From Marinifaba aquimaris (GTDB taxonomy: Bacteria > Pseudomonadota > Gammaproteobacteria > Enterobacterales > Alteromonadaceae), in contig NZ_JABULX010000019.1 in NCBI RefSeq assembly GCF_013328345.1, forward strand, positions 20,041-84,040: a stretch of DNA of 64,000 bases. The letters are read 5' to 3'. This document shows positions 27,493 through 38,280 of this stretch, piece after piece (position 1 is the stretch's first letter; every line of letters begins with the position of its first letter). The notes beneath the pieces are model-generated. The model was given only the letters and a program-made list of their open reading frames with translations, had not been told where the DNA came from and made no database searches. A program made the translations under genes and the position numbers.

Positions 27493-29376
27493 TTATGTCA
27501 CTTTAAACTTAATTACCGCATCATTTAAGATAGACATTTGTTGTGAAATTTCTTGGCTAGTAGAAGCGTTCGAATCTGCCATTTCTTTAACTTCGATGGC
27601 AATATCACGAATGTGTACCACATTTTTATTTACCTCCGTCGCCACCATGTTCTGCTCTTCGATAGCAGCAGCAATCATGGTATTCATATCAAGAATATTG
27701 GTCATATTTTCAGTAATTTCAGTTAAGCGAGAACCTGCTGTTTCTGCTTGTAATGAGCTATCTTCACCTTCTCTTCTACAGATATCCATCACCCGAACAA
27801 TTTCATTAGTGCGCGTTTGAAGTGTGGTGATGATATTTTCAATTTCTTGAGTCGACTCTTGTGTGCGCATCGCTAAGTTTCTTACTTCATCAGCAACAAC
27901 TGCAAAACCACGACCTTGTTCACCTGCCCTAGCAGCCTCAATTGCAGCGTTAAGTGCTAGCAAGTTTGTCTGCTCGGCAATTCCACGAATAACCCCAAGA
28001 ACAGAACCGATAGTATTACTGTCTTCTTCAAGTTGAGAAACAACCGTTGATGCATCCGTTAACTTTTCAGATAACGAGTTAATATCTTCAACAGTCTTCA
28101 TCACCTGCTGATGACCTTCAATAGCATTATTGTTGGTCACTTCAGCTTTATTTGCCGCGCTTTCTGTATTTCTAGCAATGTCCTCTATTGTGCATTGCAT
28201 TTGAGTAGCAGCAGTTGCAACCATCTCACTTTCTTGCTGCTGCGATAACATACCTTCTGTTGTAGCAGTTGTTGTCTTACCTAAATCAACCATAGCGACA
28301 TCAATAGTCGAAGCTGTTCGGTTGATATAAGTAATCATTTCCTGGAACTCAGCCATCAATGAGTTGAAATTGTGGATCAGCTCCGAGAGTTCATCTTTCC
28401 CAGTTTCAGGAATTCGAAGTGTTAAATCATTTTTCTCACGAACAGAATTGATAACTTTACAGGTGTGATCAATTGGCTGTGTGATACTTTTCACAATCAA
28501 TAAAGCTAAAACAATGGTAATGATTGAAATAATGATAAACATTAATACCGCATGCGTGATCATCTTTGTGTTAATCAATTTGACCGCCTCTTCTGATTTT
28601 CTAACCATCAAGGCCAGTGAATCTTCAGTTTTGTATATGGTTTCTCTTAATTTACCCAGCGCGCCAGAATCGTGATCAAGACCAAGCATTATTTGGCCAT
28701 CTACCAGAGCTTCGAAATCTTTTTGGTAACTAGCTAAACGTAGTTTGACTTGTGCTTTCACACTGCTATCTATGTCACTAGCCTCTAAGTCCTTATTAAA
28801 CTTATCAAGGCTTTTATTGAATTTGCCTAGGTATTTTTCATCGAGCCTAAGCATAAAATCTTTTTCAGCGCGGCGAAGCATTAACATATTGGATAGCATT
28901 AGATAGTTGTTAACGCTTTTTAGGCTTTCCTCTACTTCGTGAACTGCTGAGCGAAGACTACCGTAAAGACCTGTTTTTGGTGTTAAGCCAATTTGTAGCT
29001 GTATTTCAACAAGAGCTGCAAACTGCTTGTTATAGTCTTTTACAATATTTTTAAATGACGTTAATGAAGACTGATCAATATCAAATTCATCAAAGTCTTC
29101 TTTAACTATTTCAATATGTGCTTCGAGCATTTCGTAATGTTGATTGAATTTTTCAACATACTGGACGTTCTTTCTCGATAAAAAATCTTTTTCATTGCGT
29201 CTTAGCTGCGAGATATCGCTTTCCATATTGACAATATCGTTTTGAACTTCAGCAAGCTTTGACAACGCTCTTATCTCACTCAACATTACTGCAAAAAGCA
29301 AAACCAGTGAAGTCAAAAAGGTTACTATACAAACAAATAGTCTGTTTTTAATTGAGATATTATTAAGAAATGACAT
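27493..29376 (-). CDS. Methyl-accepting chemotaxis protein with HBM ligand-binding domain
   Basis: A 627-residue transmembrane chemoreceptor. ATG at 29376 is preferred over an upstream in-frame TTG at 29409 because GGAG lies just before it. Two membrane helices (about 10-32 and 270-300) flank a helical bimodular (HBM) sensor with two related modules: LRRNEKDF...GLTPKTG and LRRAEKDF...GLDHDSG, each ending in a [16 protein letters not shown] helix. A HAMP domain and the signalling hairpin (tip region [32 protein letters not shown]) follow. HBM receptors sense small organic acids in studied cases; the ligand here is unknown. Confidence 0.9.
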   Translation of the reverse strand: MSFLNNISIKNRLFVCIVTFLTSLVLLFAVMLSEIRALSKLAEVQNDIVNMESDISQLRRNEKDFLSRKNVQYVEKFNQHYEMLEAHIEIVKEDFDEFDIDQSSLTSFKNIVKDYNKQFAALVEIQLQIGLTPKTGLYGSLRSAVHEVEESLKSVNNYLMLSNMLMLRRAEKDFMLRLDEKYLGKFNKSLDKFNKDLEASDIDSSVKAQVKLRLASYQKDFEALVDGQIMLGLDHDSGALGKLRETIYKTEDSLALMVRKSEEAVKLINTKMITHAVLMFIIISIITIVLALLIVKSITQPIDHTCKVINSVREKNDLTLRIPETGKDELSELIHNFNSLMAEFQEMITYINRTASTIDVAMVDLGKTTTATTEGMLSQQQESEMVATAATQMQCTIEDIARNTESAANKAEVTNNNAIEGHQQVMKTVEDINSLSEKLTDASTVVSQLEEDSNTIGSVLGVIRGIAEQTNLLALNAAIEAARAGEQGRGFAVVADEVRNLAMRTQESTQEIENIITTLQTRTNEIVRVMDICRREGEDSSLQAETAGSRLTEITENMTNILDMNTMIAAAIEEQNMVATEVNKNVVHIRDIAIEVKEMADSNASTSQEISQQMSILNDAVIKFKVT

Positions 29377-29706
29377 TTCTTCTCCGTGTATATTACTTGC
29401 TTGTGACAAAATACAGCTATAAAAAATATAGCGTTAAACTTGAAACTTTCTCCTTTTTTTTGATTGTCTCTTTTGTTTAAAAAGCAGAAACACAAAGATG
29501 TTCACGAGAATGCTTCAGTCTGTAATGAATATTAAGTCGGCATCACACAATAAAACTATAGACCAATTCACAAAAAATTAAGATAAATTAATAATAATCA
29601 CCTATGGAATGTAACAATAATCAATATTGTCGATTATTAGCAATAAAATCTAGACAGTCGAGTACTAGCCGCGCCATACTGGTACCGTAAATATAAGGAG
29701 ATTAGT
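29377..29706. other. 330-bp divergent intergenic region
   Basis: The region lies between the minus-strand chemoreceptor and the plus-strand gcvR-like gene, so it must hold both promoters. It is strongly AT-rich with several T and A runs (for example T8 around 29454). I see no clear sigma-28 site, terminator or operator and no coding potential. The gcvR-like gene has AAGGAG 6 bp before its ATG. Confidence 0.5.
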
Positions 29707-30213
29707 ATGAAAACCTACGTGGTTTCAGTGATTACTCAAGATAAACCTGGCGTTATTGAGACGCTTTCAAACCTTATCAGTACCAAACAAGGTAACTGGC
29801 AAGCGAGTAATTTTTGCCAACTAGCTGGTCAGTTCGCGGGGATCGTAGAGTTTAGTATAGAAGAAGCACACGCTTCAGATGTTGAGCAAGCGCTTACGGC
29901 ACTAAACGAGCAAGGCTTCCAATTGCAAATCAAGCAAGGTGAAGGCGCAGATTCTCAAAGCCCTTGTAGTACCATTGATATTACCGGTAATGATAAAGTG
30001 GGCATTGTGAAAGAAATTTCATCAGCTCTAGCAAGACATCATATCAATGTGATTAAACTGACATCGACTAGCGAGCCTGCGCCAAATTGGGGGGGGAATT
30101 TGTTTAAAGCACAAGTCGAGGTGCGCTCTCCTTCTCAGCAAGCTTTAGAAGAAGCAAAAGATGCACTAGAAGCCATCGCTAACGATCTCATCGTCGATAT
30201 TGAACTAGGCTAG
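29707..30213 (+). CDS. GcvR-like ACT-domain regulator
   Basis: A 168-residue protein with two ACT domains (about 2-78 and 88-165). The first begins YVVSVITQDKPGVIETLSNLI and the second STIDITGNDKVGIVKEISSAL. It resembles the glycine cleavage regulator GcvR, an accessory protein that binds glycine and modulates GcvA rather than DNA directly. No gcv genes are near, so the target is inferred. Codons near 128-131 (Asn-Trp-Gly-Gly) contain an eight-G run. It is a single gene with a hairpin after it. Confidence 0.8.
   Translation: MKTYVVSVITQDKPGVIETLSNLISTKQGNWQASNFCQLAGQFAGIVEFSIEEAHASDVEQALTALNEQGFQLQIKQGEGADSQSPCSTIDITGNDKVGIVKEISSALARHHINVIKLTSTSEPAPNWGGNLFKAQVEVRSPSQQALEEAKDALEAIANDLIVDIELG
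30089..30096 (+). repeat. Homopolymer of eight G inside the gcvR-like gene
   Basis: Eight consecutive G encode Trp-Gly-Gly in the second ACT domain. Runs of this length are prone to slippage; a single-base change would shift the frame about 40 codons before the stop. Confidence 0.95.
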
Positions 30214-30226
30214 ACTAACAACTATC

Positions 30227-30253
30227 AAATGGCAGTAGTTCATACTGCCATTT
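30227..30253 (+). terminator. Probable terminator of the gcvR-like gene
   Basis: An 11-bp perfect stem AAATGGCAGTA / TACTGCCATTT with a 5-nt loop. The T-run after it is short, so it may be a partial terminator. Confidence 0.65.
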
Positions 30254-30404
30254 AAATCCCCTTGTAGTTAACAAAAACGTAACCTTTTCATAAAATCGTA
30301 ATAAAAACGTCTTATTATCGGTTATATTCCTTTATACGGCATTCACCATACCCTATCCTAAAAATAAGAATTGCTGCCGTACCTGCATTTTCAAGGAGCT
30401 AGAA

Positions 30405-32462
30405 ATGAGTAAGCAGTCCCTTTTTTTCGAAAAAGAGCTTAGCTGGTTATCTTTTAACGAAAGAGTTTTACAAGAAGCCGCCGATGAACAAGTGCCCATA
30501 ATTGAGCGAATTCGTTTTTTAGGTATTTTTTCCAATAACCTTGACGAGTTCTATCGCGTTCGCGTGGCTGATGTAAAAAGAAGGATCATGCTTGAAGATG
30601 CCAAAGGTGATAGCAATGACGCCACCTTATTACTGCATCAAATTCAATCTAAAGTACTCGAGTTACAAAGTCAGTTTGAATCCAACTACAAGTCGGTGAT
30701 CAAAGGCTTAACTAAACGAAAAATTCACTTTGTAACCGACCAAGACTTAACGGCTTTTCAAAGTAAGTGGGTAAAGAAGTACTTCAAGACAGAAGTAAAA
30801 GCGCACATGGCGCCAATTATTGTCTCGAAAAAGACGGACTTGATAAAACATTTAGCAGACTCTGCGAGTTATCTTGCCATTGGCATGTCTAAAGGCGATG
30901 AAACTCAGTTGGCGATTTTAGATATTCCAACTGATGCTTTATCTCGATTTGTTCTACTCCCACCTGAACGCAGTAAAGTAAAAAAATCTATTATTCTGCT
31001 CGATGATATCATTCGCCATTGCTTGGATGATATTTTTGGTGGCTTCTTCGATTTTGATGATATTACTGCCCATTCGTTCAAGCTAACGCGTGATGCAGAA
31101 TATGGTCTCACTGATGAAATCGACCAAAGCTTAGTTGAACAAACTTCAGAAGCACTCAAACAAAGACTTTATGCCGAGCCGACACGTGTCGTTTACGACA
31201 GAGAAATGCCGGATAAAGTCGTAAAACTATTAGGTAACAAGTTATCCATTGGCAAAGTTGAAGATAGCCTATTACCTGGTGGCCGTTATCGCAATTTTAA
31301 AGACTTCATTGGCTTTCCGAATGTAGGCCGCGCATACCTTGAAAACAAGCCATTACCTGCATTAAGGCATCCTGACTTTGATAAATTTGAAAACTATTTT
31401 GATGCTATCAAAAACAAGGATATTTTACTGTATTACCCTTATCACACTTTTGATCACTTTACAGAGCTAGTTAGGCAAGCGGCATTCGATCCCAATGTTA
31501 AGAGTATTAAATTAAACATTTACCGCGTTGCTAAAAACTCTAAGATTATTTACTCGCTGATGGATGCGATTAAAAATGGCAAATCGGTAAAAGTCGTAGT
31601 CGAATTAAAAGCCAGATTCGATGAGTCGAACAATATCGAGTGGGCTAAACAAATGACCGATGCGGGTATTCGCGTGGTATTTAGTACACAAAATTTAAAA
31701 ATCCACTCCAAGCTCTGTTTAATTTCACGTGTAGAAGATGATGAAGTCGTCAATTATGTGCATATCGGAACAGGTAATTTCCACGAAAAAACGGCCAAGA
31801 TATACACCGATTACAGCTTGTTTTTGCGTAACAGCGAAATTTCATCTGAAGTTGAGCAGGTATTTGAATTTGCCGAAAACTTGCACCGAAGACCTAAATT
31901 CCAGCATATTTTTGTCTCCCCGATTAACTTCAGAAGCCGACTTGCCAATTTAATCGACTTTGAAATCAGTCAGGCAAAGCAAGGACAAAAAGCTAAAATC
32001 ACAGCCAAAATTAATAATTTGGTCGATGAAAAATTAGTATTAAAACTCTACGAAGCCAGTCAAGCAGGGGTTCAAGTTAAACTGATAGTGCGTGGTATGT
32101 GCTCATTAATCCCCCAAGTTGAAGGCTTAAGCGAACATATAGAAGTCATTAGTATTGTCGATCGCTTCTTAGAACACCCAAGGGTCTTTATTTTTCATCA
32201 TGCAGGTGAAGATAAAACCTATATTTCATCAGCAGACTGGATGACGCGTAATTTAGATCACCGTATTGAGGTCGCTACACCGATTTACGAAGAGAGTTTG
32301 AAAAAAACCATTAAGAACATATTTTCAATCGAATTTAGTGATACAACGAAAGCCCGTGTAGTTGACGCTCAGCAGTCAAATGCTTATGTTAAGCGCGGTA
32401 ACAGAAGAAAAATCCGCTCTCAACATGCCATTTATGAGTACTTAAAAGGCAAAGCAGAATAA
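30405..32462 (+). CDS. ppk: Polyphosphate kinase 1
   Basis: A 685-residue enzyme that makes long-chain polyphosphate from ATP, reversibly. The length and N-terminal ELSWLSFNERVLQEA with LDEFYRVRVADVK match PPK1. The C-terminal phospholipase D-like catalytic halves carry VHIGTGNFHEKTAKIYTD (with the His that is phosphorylated) and IFHHAGEDKTYISSADWMTRNLD. AAGGAG 6-8 bp before the ATG supports the start. The ppx gene begins 13 bp downstream, so the two form an operon. Confidence 0.97.
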   Translation: MSKQSLFFEKELSWLSFNERVLQEAADEQVPIIERIRFLGIFSNNLDEFYRVRVADVKRRIMLEDAKGDSNDATLLLHQIQSKVLELQSQFESNYKSVIKGLTKRKIHFVTDQDLTAFQSKWVKKYFKTEVKAHMAPIIVSKKTDLIKHLADSASYLAIGMSKGDETQLAILDIPTDALSRFVLLPPERSKVKKSIILLDDIIRHCLDDIFGGFFDFDDITAHSFKLTRDAEYGLTDEIDQSLVEQTSEALKQRLYAEPTRVVYDREMPDKVVKLLGNKLSIGKVEDSLLPGGRYRNFKDFIGFPNVGRAYLENKPLPALRHPDFDKFENYFDAIKNKDILLYYPYHTFDHFTELVRQAAFDPNVKSIKLNIYRVAKNSKIIYSLMDAIKNGKSVKVVVELKARFDESNNIEWAKQMTDAGIRVVFSTQNLKIHSKLCLISRVEDDEVVNYVHIGTGNFHEKTAKIYTDYSLFLRNSEISSEVEQVFEFAENLHRRPKFQHIFVSPINFRSRLANLIDFEISQAKQGQKAKITAKINNLVDEKLVLKLYEASQAGVQVKLIVRGMCSLIPQVEGLSEHIEVISIVDRFLEHPRVFIFHHAGEDKTYISSADWMTRNLDHRIEVATPIYEESLKKTIKNIFSIEFSDTTKARVVDAQQSNAYVKRGNRRKIRSQHAIYEYLKGKAE

Positions 32463-32475
32463 TTCAGGACGACTC

Positions 32476-33990
32476 ATGCAGCAACATCAAGATACCACGA
32501 GTAATCAACAAACCTACGCAGCGTTAGATTTGGGCTCCAACAGCTTTCATTTAATTGTTGCAAGAGTCAGTCATAACCAAATTCAAACGCTGCACAAAAT
32601 TAAAAAACGGGTCCGCTTAGCCCAAGGTTTAGATAAAAATGGTTTTCTCAATAAAGAGACCATTAACTTAGGCCTTGAGGCATTGAGTCAAATAGCGCCA
32701 AGCCTAGCCGATATCCCAGCAGAAAATATTCGAATTGTTGCCACCTATACACTTAGAGCAGCAAGAAACGCGTATGACTTTATCGAGCAAGCACAGCAAA
32801 TATTGCCATACCCTATTGAAGTGATCAGTGGCATTGAGGAAGCTCGCCTTATTTACCAGGGCTTTGCTCACTCAAGCAGCGACGATGCAAAAAGGCTGGT
32901 TATTGATATTGGCGGTGGCAGCACTGAGCTCATCATAGGTAAGGACTTCAGTACCGAAAAGTTGACTTCAAAAGCAATGGGGTGTGTTAGTTTTGCTGAA
33001 CAATTTTTTGCCGATGGTGCGCTAACCGACCAAGCATTCGAATTGGCAATTATCGCAGCTGAGCAAGAATTAGAAGAGATCAGTCTCGATTATCAGAGTA
33101 TCGGCTGGCAAGCCTGCTATGGCACCTCAGGAACAATCAAAGCTATTTCCGAAGCTGTCTCTCAAGCGGGATGGTTAGACGCAGATGAAACCATCAAACT
33201 TAAACACTTAGAAAAGTTAAAGCAATTACTACTGAGTTTTGGTCATATTGACCAAATAGCATTACCCGGCGTAAGTGAGCAAAGAAAGCCCGTACTCGCA
33301 GGTGGTTTAGCGATTTTAATCGCTATTTTTGAGAGTTTTGAAATAGAAGCATTAACTTACTCAGATACCGCGCTTCGAGATGGTCTACTTTATGAGCTAG
33401 CCAATGCAGACAAGTACGAGATAAAACAAAGAACCGTTGCTAGTTTGCAAGCTCAATACGAAGTTGACTTAGTTCAGGCCGAGCGCGTCAATGAAACCGC
33501 TCAACAATTACTGACTATGTGGCAGCAACAGCATCAAAAAGCTAACGGTGCGGTGTTGAGTAAGCTTTTGTGTTGGGCGAGCCAACTTCATGAAGTTGGC
33601 TTACAAATTAACTCAACGGGTTTTCATAAACACTCAGCTTACATCATTGAAAACACGAATTTAACGGGCTTTAACCAAGAAGAGCAACGCATTTTAGCGA
33701 CTTTGGTCAGATTTCAGCGCAAGAAATTAAAAGCACTCGAAGTCCCCACACTCTCCTCCTACAAATCAAAAGACATCTTAATTTTGATACGCATCTTAAG
33801 AATTGCCCTGGTGCTCAATTTAAGACGCATCAACCGTGACATTCAGCATTTTAAGATAGAACTGGGTAGTACTATTTCAATTCACTTGCCACCAGAGATC
33901 GCAAGTTCAGATCCGCTATTACTCGCTGATTTACAAGCAGAGCAAATCGCTCAAACAGATGTTGATCTAAAGTTTAATCTCAAGTCTTAA
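32476..33990 (+). CDS. ppx: Exopolyphosphatase
   Basis: A 504-residue Ppx/GppA-family enzyme that removes terminal phosphates from polyphosphate. The actin-like ATPase fold is clear: ALDLGSNSFHLIVARV (about 16-31), VATYTLRAARNA, SGIEEARLIYQG and VIDIGGGSTELIIG (about 142-155). The C-terminal HD-like helical part (about 310-490) contains the remainder. AGGA lies 6 bp before the ATG. Linkage to ppk favours exopolyphosphatase over guanosine pentaphosphatase GppA, though the families overlap. Confidence 0.92.
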   Translation: MQQHQDTTSNQQTYAALDLGSNSFHLIVARVSHNQIQTLHKIKKRVRLAQGLDKNGFLNKETINLGLEALSQIAPSLADIPAENIRIVATYTLRAARNAYDFIEQAQQILPYPIEVISGIEEARLIYQGFAHSSSDDAKRLVIDIGGGSTELIIGKDFSTEKLTSKAMGCVSFAEQFFADGALTDQAFELAIIAAEQELEEISLDYQSIGWQACYGTSGTIKAISEAVSQAGWLDADETIKLKHLEKLKQLLLSFGHIDQIALPGVSEQRKPVLAGGLAILIAIFESFEIEALTYSDTALRDGLLYELANADKYEIKQRTVASLQAQYEVDLVQAERVNETAQQLLTMWQQQHQKANGAVLSKLLCWASQLHEVGLQINSTGFHKHSAYIIENTNLTGFNQEEQRILATLVRFQRKKLKALEVPTLSSYKSKDILILIRILRIALVLNLRRINRDIQHFKIELGSTISIHLPPEIASSDPLLLADLQAEQIAQTDVDLKFNLKS

Positions 33991-34075
33991 AAGATACGCC
34001 CTAACTCACTTGAATTAACGACTAAGTGTTCATATCTTATTGAACAACTTAATTTAAATTACCTTAAGGCCAAAC

Positions 34076-35041
34076 ATGACCATTAAACTGGGTATCGTGA
34101 TGGATCCCATCGCGGATATAAATATTAAAAAAGATACAAGTTTTGCTATGTTACTCGCAGCTCAATCGCGCGGCTACGAGCTTTACTACATGGAAATGCA
34201 AGATTTGTATATCGAAAATGGCCGCGCCTACGGCACGATGAAATCGTTAACGGTAAAAAATGATGCTGATACTTGGTATGAGTTTGGTGAAGATTATGAT
34301 TGGCCTCTAGCAGAATTAGACACCATTTTAATGAGAAAGGATCCGCCTTTCGATACTGAGTACATTTATGCAACCTATATGCTTGAGCGTGCTGAAAATG
34401 AAGGGACTTTGATTGTAAACAAACCTCAAAGTTTAAGAGATGCCAATGAAAAGCTTTACACGTCTTGGTTTCCACAGTGCTGTCCAACCAGTATTGTTAC
34501 CCGCTCTGCAGATAAAATCAGAGCATTTTACAACGAGCATCAAGACATCATTTTAAAGCCTCTAGACGGAATGGGCGGCGCATCAATCTTTCGCTTAAAA
34601 CCAAATGATGCCAATGTAGGTGTTATTATTGAAACATTAACCAATCACGGTCAACAATACGCGATGGTGCAAACGTATATCCCAGAAATCAAACAAGGCG
34701 ATAAACGTATATTAGTGATTGATGGCGAGCCAATTGACTATTGTTTAGCAAGAATACCGGCAAAAGGAGAAACCCGAGGAAACTTAGCAGCTGGCGGGTC
34801 AGGTGTTGCACAGCCTCTATCAGACAGTGATAGATGGATTGTTGAACAATTAGCCGATACGCTAAAAGAAAAAGGACTTATTTTTGTTGGTTTAGATGTC
34901 ATCGGTGACAAACTAACAGAAATCAATGTGACCTCTCCTACCTGCGTAAAAGAAATTGAAGCGGCTTATGATATCGACATTACAGGTAAATTATTTGACG
35001 CGATAGAACGCAGGCTCGCATCAAACAAAACAACAGGCTAG
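34076..35041 (+). CDS. gshB: Glutathione synthase
   Basis: A 321-residue ATP-grasp ligase that joins gamma-glutamylcysteine and glycine. It begins KLGIVMDPIADINIKKDTSFAML, the usual GshB start. Visible motifs are MRKDPPFDTEYIY, the ATP-binding KPLDGMGGASIFR (about 161-173), QTYIPEIKQGDKRIL, and the magnesium ligands in GLDVIGDKLTEINVTSPT. Length fits the E. coli enzyme (about 315). AAGG lies 6 bp before the ATG. It follows ppx by 85 bp, with no terminator seen between, and ends at a strong bidirectional terminator. Confidence 0.97.
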   Translation: MTIKLGIVMDPIADINIKKDTSFAMLLAAQSRGYELYYMEMQDLYIENGRAYGTMKSLTVKNDADTWYEFGEDYDWPLAELDTILMRKDPPFDTEYIYATYMLERAENEGTLIVNKPQSLRDANEKLYTSWFPQCCPTSIVTRSADKIRAFYNEHQDIILKPLDGMGGASIFRLKPNDANVGVIIETLTNHGQQYAMVQTYIPEIKQGDKRILVIDGEPIDYCLARIPAKGETRGNLAAGGSGVAQPLSDSDRWIVEQLADTLKEKGLIFVGLDVIGDKLTEINVTSPTCVKEIEAAYDIDITGKLFDAIERRLASNKTTG

Positions 35042-35069
35042 CTTGATGCTAGGTATAACTTTAAATAAT

Positions 35070-35097
35070 AAAAAAGGAGCCAATTGGCTCCTTTTTT
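35070..35097. terminator. Bidirectional terminator between gshB and guaA
   Basis: A perfect 12-bp inverted repeat (AAAAAAGGAGCC / GGCTCCTTTTTT) around a 4-nt loop, between two convergent genes. Confidence 0.95.
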
Positions 35098-35114
35098 AAA
35101 TCATAATTGGGTGA

Positions 35115-36692
35115 TTATTCCCACTCAATTGTCGCTGGTGGCTTACCTGAAATATCGTAAACCACACGAGAAATACCATCGATTTCATTGATGATACGGC
35201 TCGATACATGGCCTAAGAAGTCATACGGTAAGTGTGCCCAGTGAGCAGTCATAAAGTCGATTGTTTCAACGGCACGTAAGCTGACAACCCAGTCATATTT
35301 ACGACCATCGCCCATAACACCGACAGAGCGTACTGGTAAGAATACAGTAAAAGCTTGGCTTACTTTGTCATATAAATCGTGCTTGTATAGCTCTTCGATG
35401 AAGATAGCATCTGCACGACGTAATAAATCAGCGTACTCTTTTTTCACTTCACCTAAAATACGTACACCTAAACCAGGACCTGGGAATGGGTGACGGTAAA
35501 GCATGTTGTAAGGTAGACCTAGCTCTAAACCAATTTTACGTACTTCATCTTTAAATAATTCACGTAAAGGCTCAACTAAACCAAGTTCCATGTCTTCTGG
35601 TAAACCACCAACGTTGTGGTGAGATTTGATGACATGCGCTTTACCTGTTTTAGACGCAGCTGATTCGATTACGTCAGGGTAAATAGTGCCTTGTGCTAAC
35701 CACTTAGCGTTTTTCAGTTTACCCGCTTCTTCATCAAATACTTCAACAAACACGTTGCCAATGATCTTGCGTTTCTTCTCTGGGTCATCTTCGCCTTTTA
35801 AGCGATCTAAGAAACGATCTTCAGCTTGAACATGAACGATATTTAAACCGAAATGATCACCAAACATGTCCATTACCTGTTGACCTTCGTTCAAGCGAAG
35901 TAAACCATTATCAACAAATACACATGTTAATTTATCACCGATTGCACGGTGTAAAAGCATAGCAACAACAGATGAATCAACACCACCTGATAAGCCAAGT
36001 ACGACTTCATCATCGCCTACTTGTGCTTTCATTTTAGCAATCGCATCTTCAATGATTGAAGCTGAAGTCCAAAGCTTCTCACAACCACAAATGCCCACAA
36101 CAAAGTTCTCTAAAATACGTAAACCTTGTTTAGTGTGCGTCACTTCAGGGTGGAATTGAACGCCGTAAAAACGTTTTTCTTCATTAGACATAACTGCAAA
36201 AGGACAGCTGTCTGTTTTAGCAATCGTCGTAAAGTCGCTCGGAATAGCGTTAACTTTATCACCGTGACTCATCCAAACATCTAATAATGCATTGCCATCA
36301 GCGGCAATCGCATCTTCGATATTTTTAAGTAATGCTGATTCTGCAACTACTTCAACTTGAGCATAGCCAAACTCACGCTCGTTAGATACTTCAACCGAGC
36401 CACCTAACTGATGAGACATCGTTTGCATGCCGTAACAAATACCTAATACAGGAACACCTGCATTAAAAACGTACTCAGGCGCACGTGGAGAATTATCTTC
36501 TGTAACACTCTCAGGACCACCGGCTAAAATGATGCCGTTTGGCGCAAATTCTTTAATTTGCTCTTCTGTTACGTCCCAAGCCCAAAGCTCACAATAAACG
36601 CCGATTTCACGAACACGTCTTGCGATCAGCTGAGTATACTGAGAACCAAAATCTAAGATCAGGATCTTATGTGAATGAATATCTTGACTCAT
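35115..36692 (-). CDS. guaA: GMP synthase (glutamine-hydrolysing)
   Basis: A 525-residue bifunctional enzyme converting XMP to GMP with glutamine as nitrogen source. The N-terminal class I amidotransferase has [23 protein letters not shown], the nucleophile Cys in GICYGMQTM (about 86) and His/Glu of HPEVTHT. The ATP-pyrophosphatase domain starts at [11 protein letters not shown] (about 234-244); the C-terminal dimerisation domain ends PPATIEWE as in E. coli. AGGA 8 bp before the ATG supports the start. It follows guaB in a guaBA operon, with a hairpin in the 74-bp gap. Confidence 0.98.
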   Translation of the reverse strand: MSQDIHSHKILILDFGSQYTQLIARRVREIGVYCELWAWDVTEEQIKEFAPNGIILAGGPESVTEDNSPRAPEYVFNAGVPVLGICYGMQTMSHQLGGSVEVSNEREFGYAQVEVVAESALLKNIEDAIAADGNALLDVWMSHGDKVNAIPSDFTTIAKTDSCPFAVMSNEEKRFYGVQFHPEVTHTKQGLRILENFVVGICGCEKLWTSASIIEDAIAKMKAQVGDDEVVLGLSGGVDSSVVAMLLHRAIGDKLTCVFVDNGLLRLNEGQQVMDMFGDHFGLNIVHVQAEDRFLDRLKGEDDPEKKRKIIGNVFVEVFDEEAGKLKNAKWLAQGTIYPDVIESAASKTGKAHVIKSHHNVGGLPEDMELGLVEPLRELFKDEVRKIGLELGLPYNMLYRHPFPGPGLGVRILGEVKKEYADLLRRADAIFIEELYKHDLYDKVSQAFTVFLPVRSVGVMGDGRKYDWVVSLRAVETIDFMTAHWAHLPYDFLGHVSSRIINEIDGISRVVYDISGKPPATIEWE

Positions 36693-36716
36693 TAATTTGT
36701 TCCTATTTAGAAATAG

Positions 36717-36743
36717 AAAAGGCTGATATTGGAAATATCAGCC
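36717..36743 (-). terminator. Hairpin between guaB and guaA (possible partial terminator)
   Basis: A perfect 10-bp stem GGCTGATATT / AATATCAGCC with a 3-nt loop and TTTTCTATTTC after it on the minus strand. It could reduce read-through from guaB into guaA or stabilise the guaB end. Confidence 0.55.
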
Positions 36744-36766
36744 TAGAATAGAAAGCTAAAGTTTGC

Positions 36767-38236
36767 TTAACCTAAACGGTAGTTAGGTGCTTCTTTAGTA
36801 ATTTGAACATCGTGTACGTGTGACTCACCCATACCAGCAGACGTGATTTTCACGAACATTGCTTTAGTGTTTAAGTCTTTAATTGTACCGCAACCTGTTA
36901 AGCCCATTGCAGAGCGAATACCACCTAGTTGTTGGTGGATGATTGCGCTGATTGGACCTTTATAAGCTACGCGACCTTCGATTCCTTCTGGGACTAATTT
37001 ATCGGCTTCATTTGACTTTTGGAAGTAACGATCAGATGAGCCTTCTTTTTGGTTCATCGCACCTAATGAGCCCATACCGCGGTATGATTTGTAGTAACGA
37101 CCTTGATATAACTCAACTTCACCCGGTGACTCTTCAGTACCTGCAAACATTGAGCCTAACATTACACAGCTTGCACCAGCGACTAATGCTTTAGCAATAT
37201 CACCTGAGAAACGAATACCACCGTCAGCAATAACAGGAATACCGCGCTCTTTCATCGCTTCAGCAGCATCGGCTACAGCCGTGATTTGTGGCACACCACA
37301 ACCAGTAACAATACGCGTAGTACAAATTGAACCAGGGCCAATACCCACTTTAACAGCGTTAACACCTGCATCAGCTAGCGCAATTGCACCCTCAGCAGTT
37401 GCTACGTTACCAGCAATTAACTGAACATCAGGGAAATTGTCACGCGTCCATTTAACGCGATCTAATACGCCTTGAGAGTGACCATGAGAAGTATCAATTA
37501 AGATTACATCTGCACCAGCTTCAACTAACGCTTGAATGCGCTCTTCTGTTCCAGCGCCAACACCAACAGCAGCACCAACTCGTAAGCGACCTAAATCGTC
37601 TTTACATGCATTTGGTTTTTCTTCTGCTTTTTGGAAGTCTTTAACTGTGATCATTCCTTGAAGTTTGAATGCATCATCAACCACTAACACTTTTTCAATG
37701 CGGTTAGCGTGCATTAAACCAAGGATTTCTTCACGTTGAGTGCTCTCTTTAACCGTAACTAACTTGTCTTTTTTAGTCATGATTTTAGAGATTGGTTGCG
37801 CTAAATTCGTCTCAAAACGAATATCGCGTGCAGTAACGATACCTTCTAAATTGTTATTGCTATCCACTACAGGGAAACCAGAGAACTTACAACGTTCAGA
37901 TAATTCAATAACTTCACTGATTGTCATATCTGCAGTTACAGTGATAGGGTCAGAGACCACACCACTTTCATATTTCTTAACAGCACTAACTTGTTCCGCT
38001 TGCTGTTCAATTGTCATATTCTTGTGAATGAAACCAATACCGCCTTCTTGCGCTAAAGCAATTGCTAACGAAGATTCAGTAACAGTATCCATCGCAGATG
38101 AAATCATCGGGATGTTTAAGTCAATATCTGTTGTCAGGCGCGTTTTTAAATCGGCAGTATGTGGTAGTACCGTTGAATGGGCTGGTACGAGGAGGACGTC
38201 GTCGAACGTCAAAGCTTCTTGAGCTATTCTTAGCAT
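36767..38236 (-). CDS. guaB: Inosine-5'-monophosphate dehydrogenase
   Basis: A 489-residue enzyme oxidising IMP to XMP, the rate-limiting step to GMP. ATG at 38236 ([21 protein letters not shown]) is preferred over a TTG two codons upstream because of GAGAAG 6 bp before it and homology of the start. A TIM barrel carries two CBS domains (about 95-205), which bind adenine nucleotides in other IMPDHs. The catalytic loop [18 protein letters not shown] has the active Cys near 305. It is first in guaBA and divergent from xseA. Confidence 0.98.
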   Translation of the reverse strand: MLRIAQEALTFDDVLLVPAHSTVLPHTADLKTRLTTDIDLNIPMISSAMDTVTESSLAIALAQEGGIGFIHKNMTIEQQAEQVSAVKKYESGVVSDPITVTADMTISEVIELSERCKFSGFPVVDSNNNLEGIVTARDIRFETNLAQPISKIMTKKDKLVTVKESTQREEILGLMHANRIEKVLVVDDAFKLQGMITVKDFQKAEEKPNACKDDLGRLRVGAAVGVGAGTEERIQALVEAGADVILIDTSHGHSQGVLDRVKWTRDNFPDVQLIAGNVATAEGAIALADAGVNAVKVGIGPGSICTTRIVTGCGVPQITAVADAAEAMKERGIPVIADGGIRFSGDIAKALVAGASCVMLGSMFAGTEESPGEVELYQGRYYKSYRGMGSLGAMNQKEGSSDRYFQKSNEADKLVPEGIEGRVAYKGPISAIIHQQLGGIRSAMGLTGCGTIKDLNTKAMFVKITSAGMGESHVHDVQITKEAPNYRLG

Positions 38237-38280
38237 TTGCAACTTCTCACTGTAAAATTAAAAGTGAATTGGGCTTATTT

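Noticed and set aside
29377..29706. A possible sigma-28 promoter for the HBM chemoreceptor (TTAAGTCGGC on the plus strand)
   Set aside because: The -10-like part is imperfect and no TTTA lies 15 bases away.
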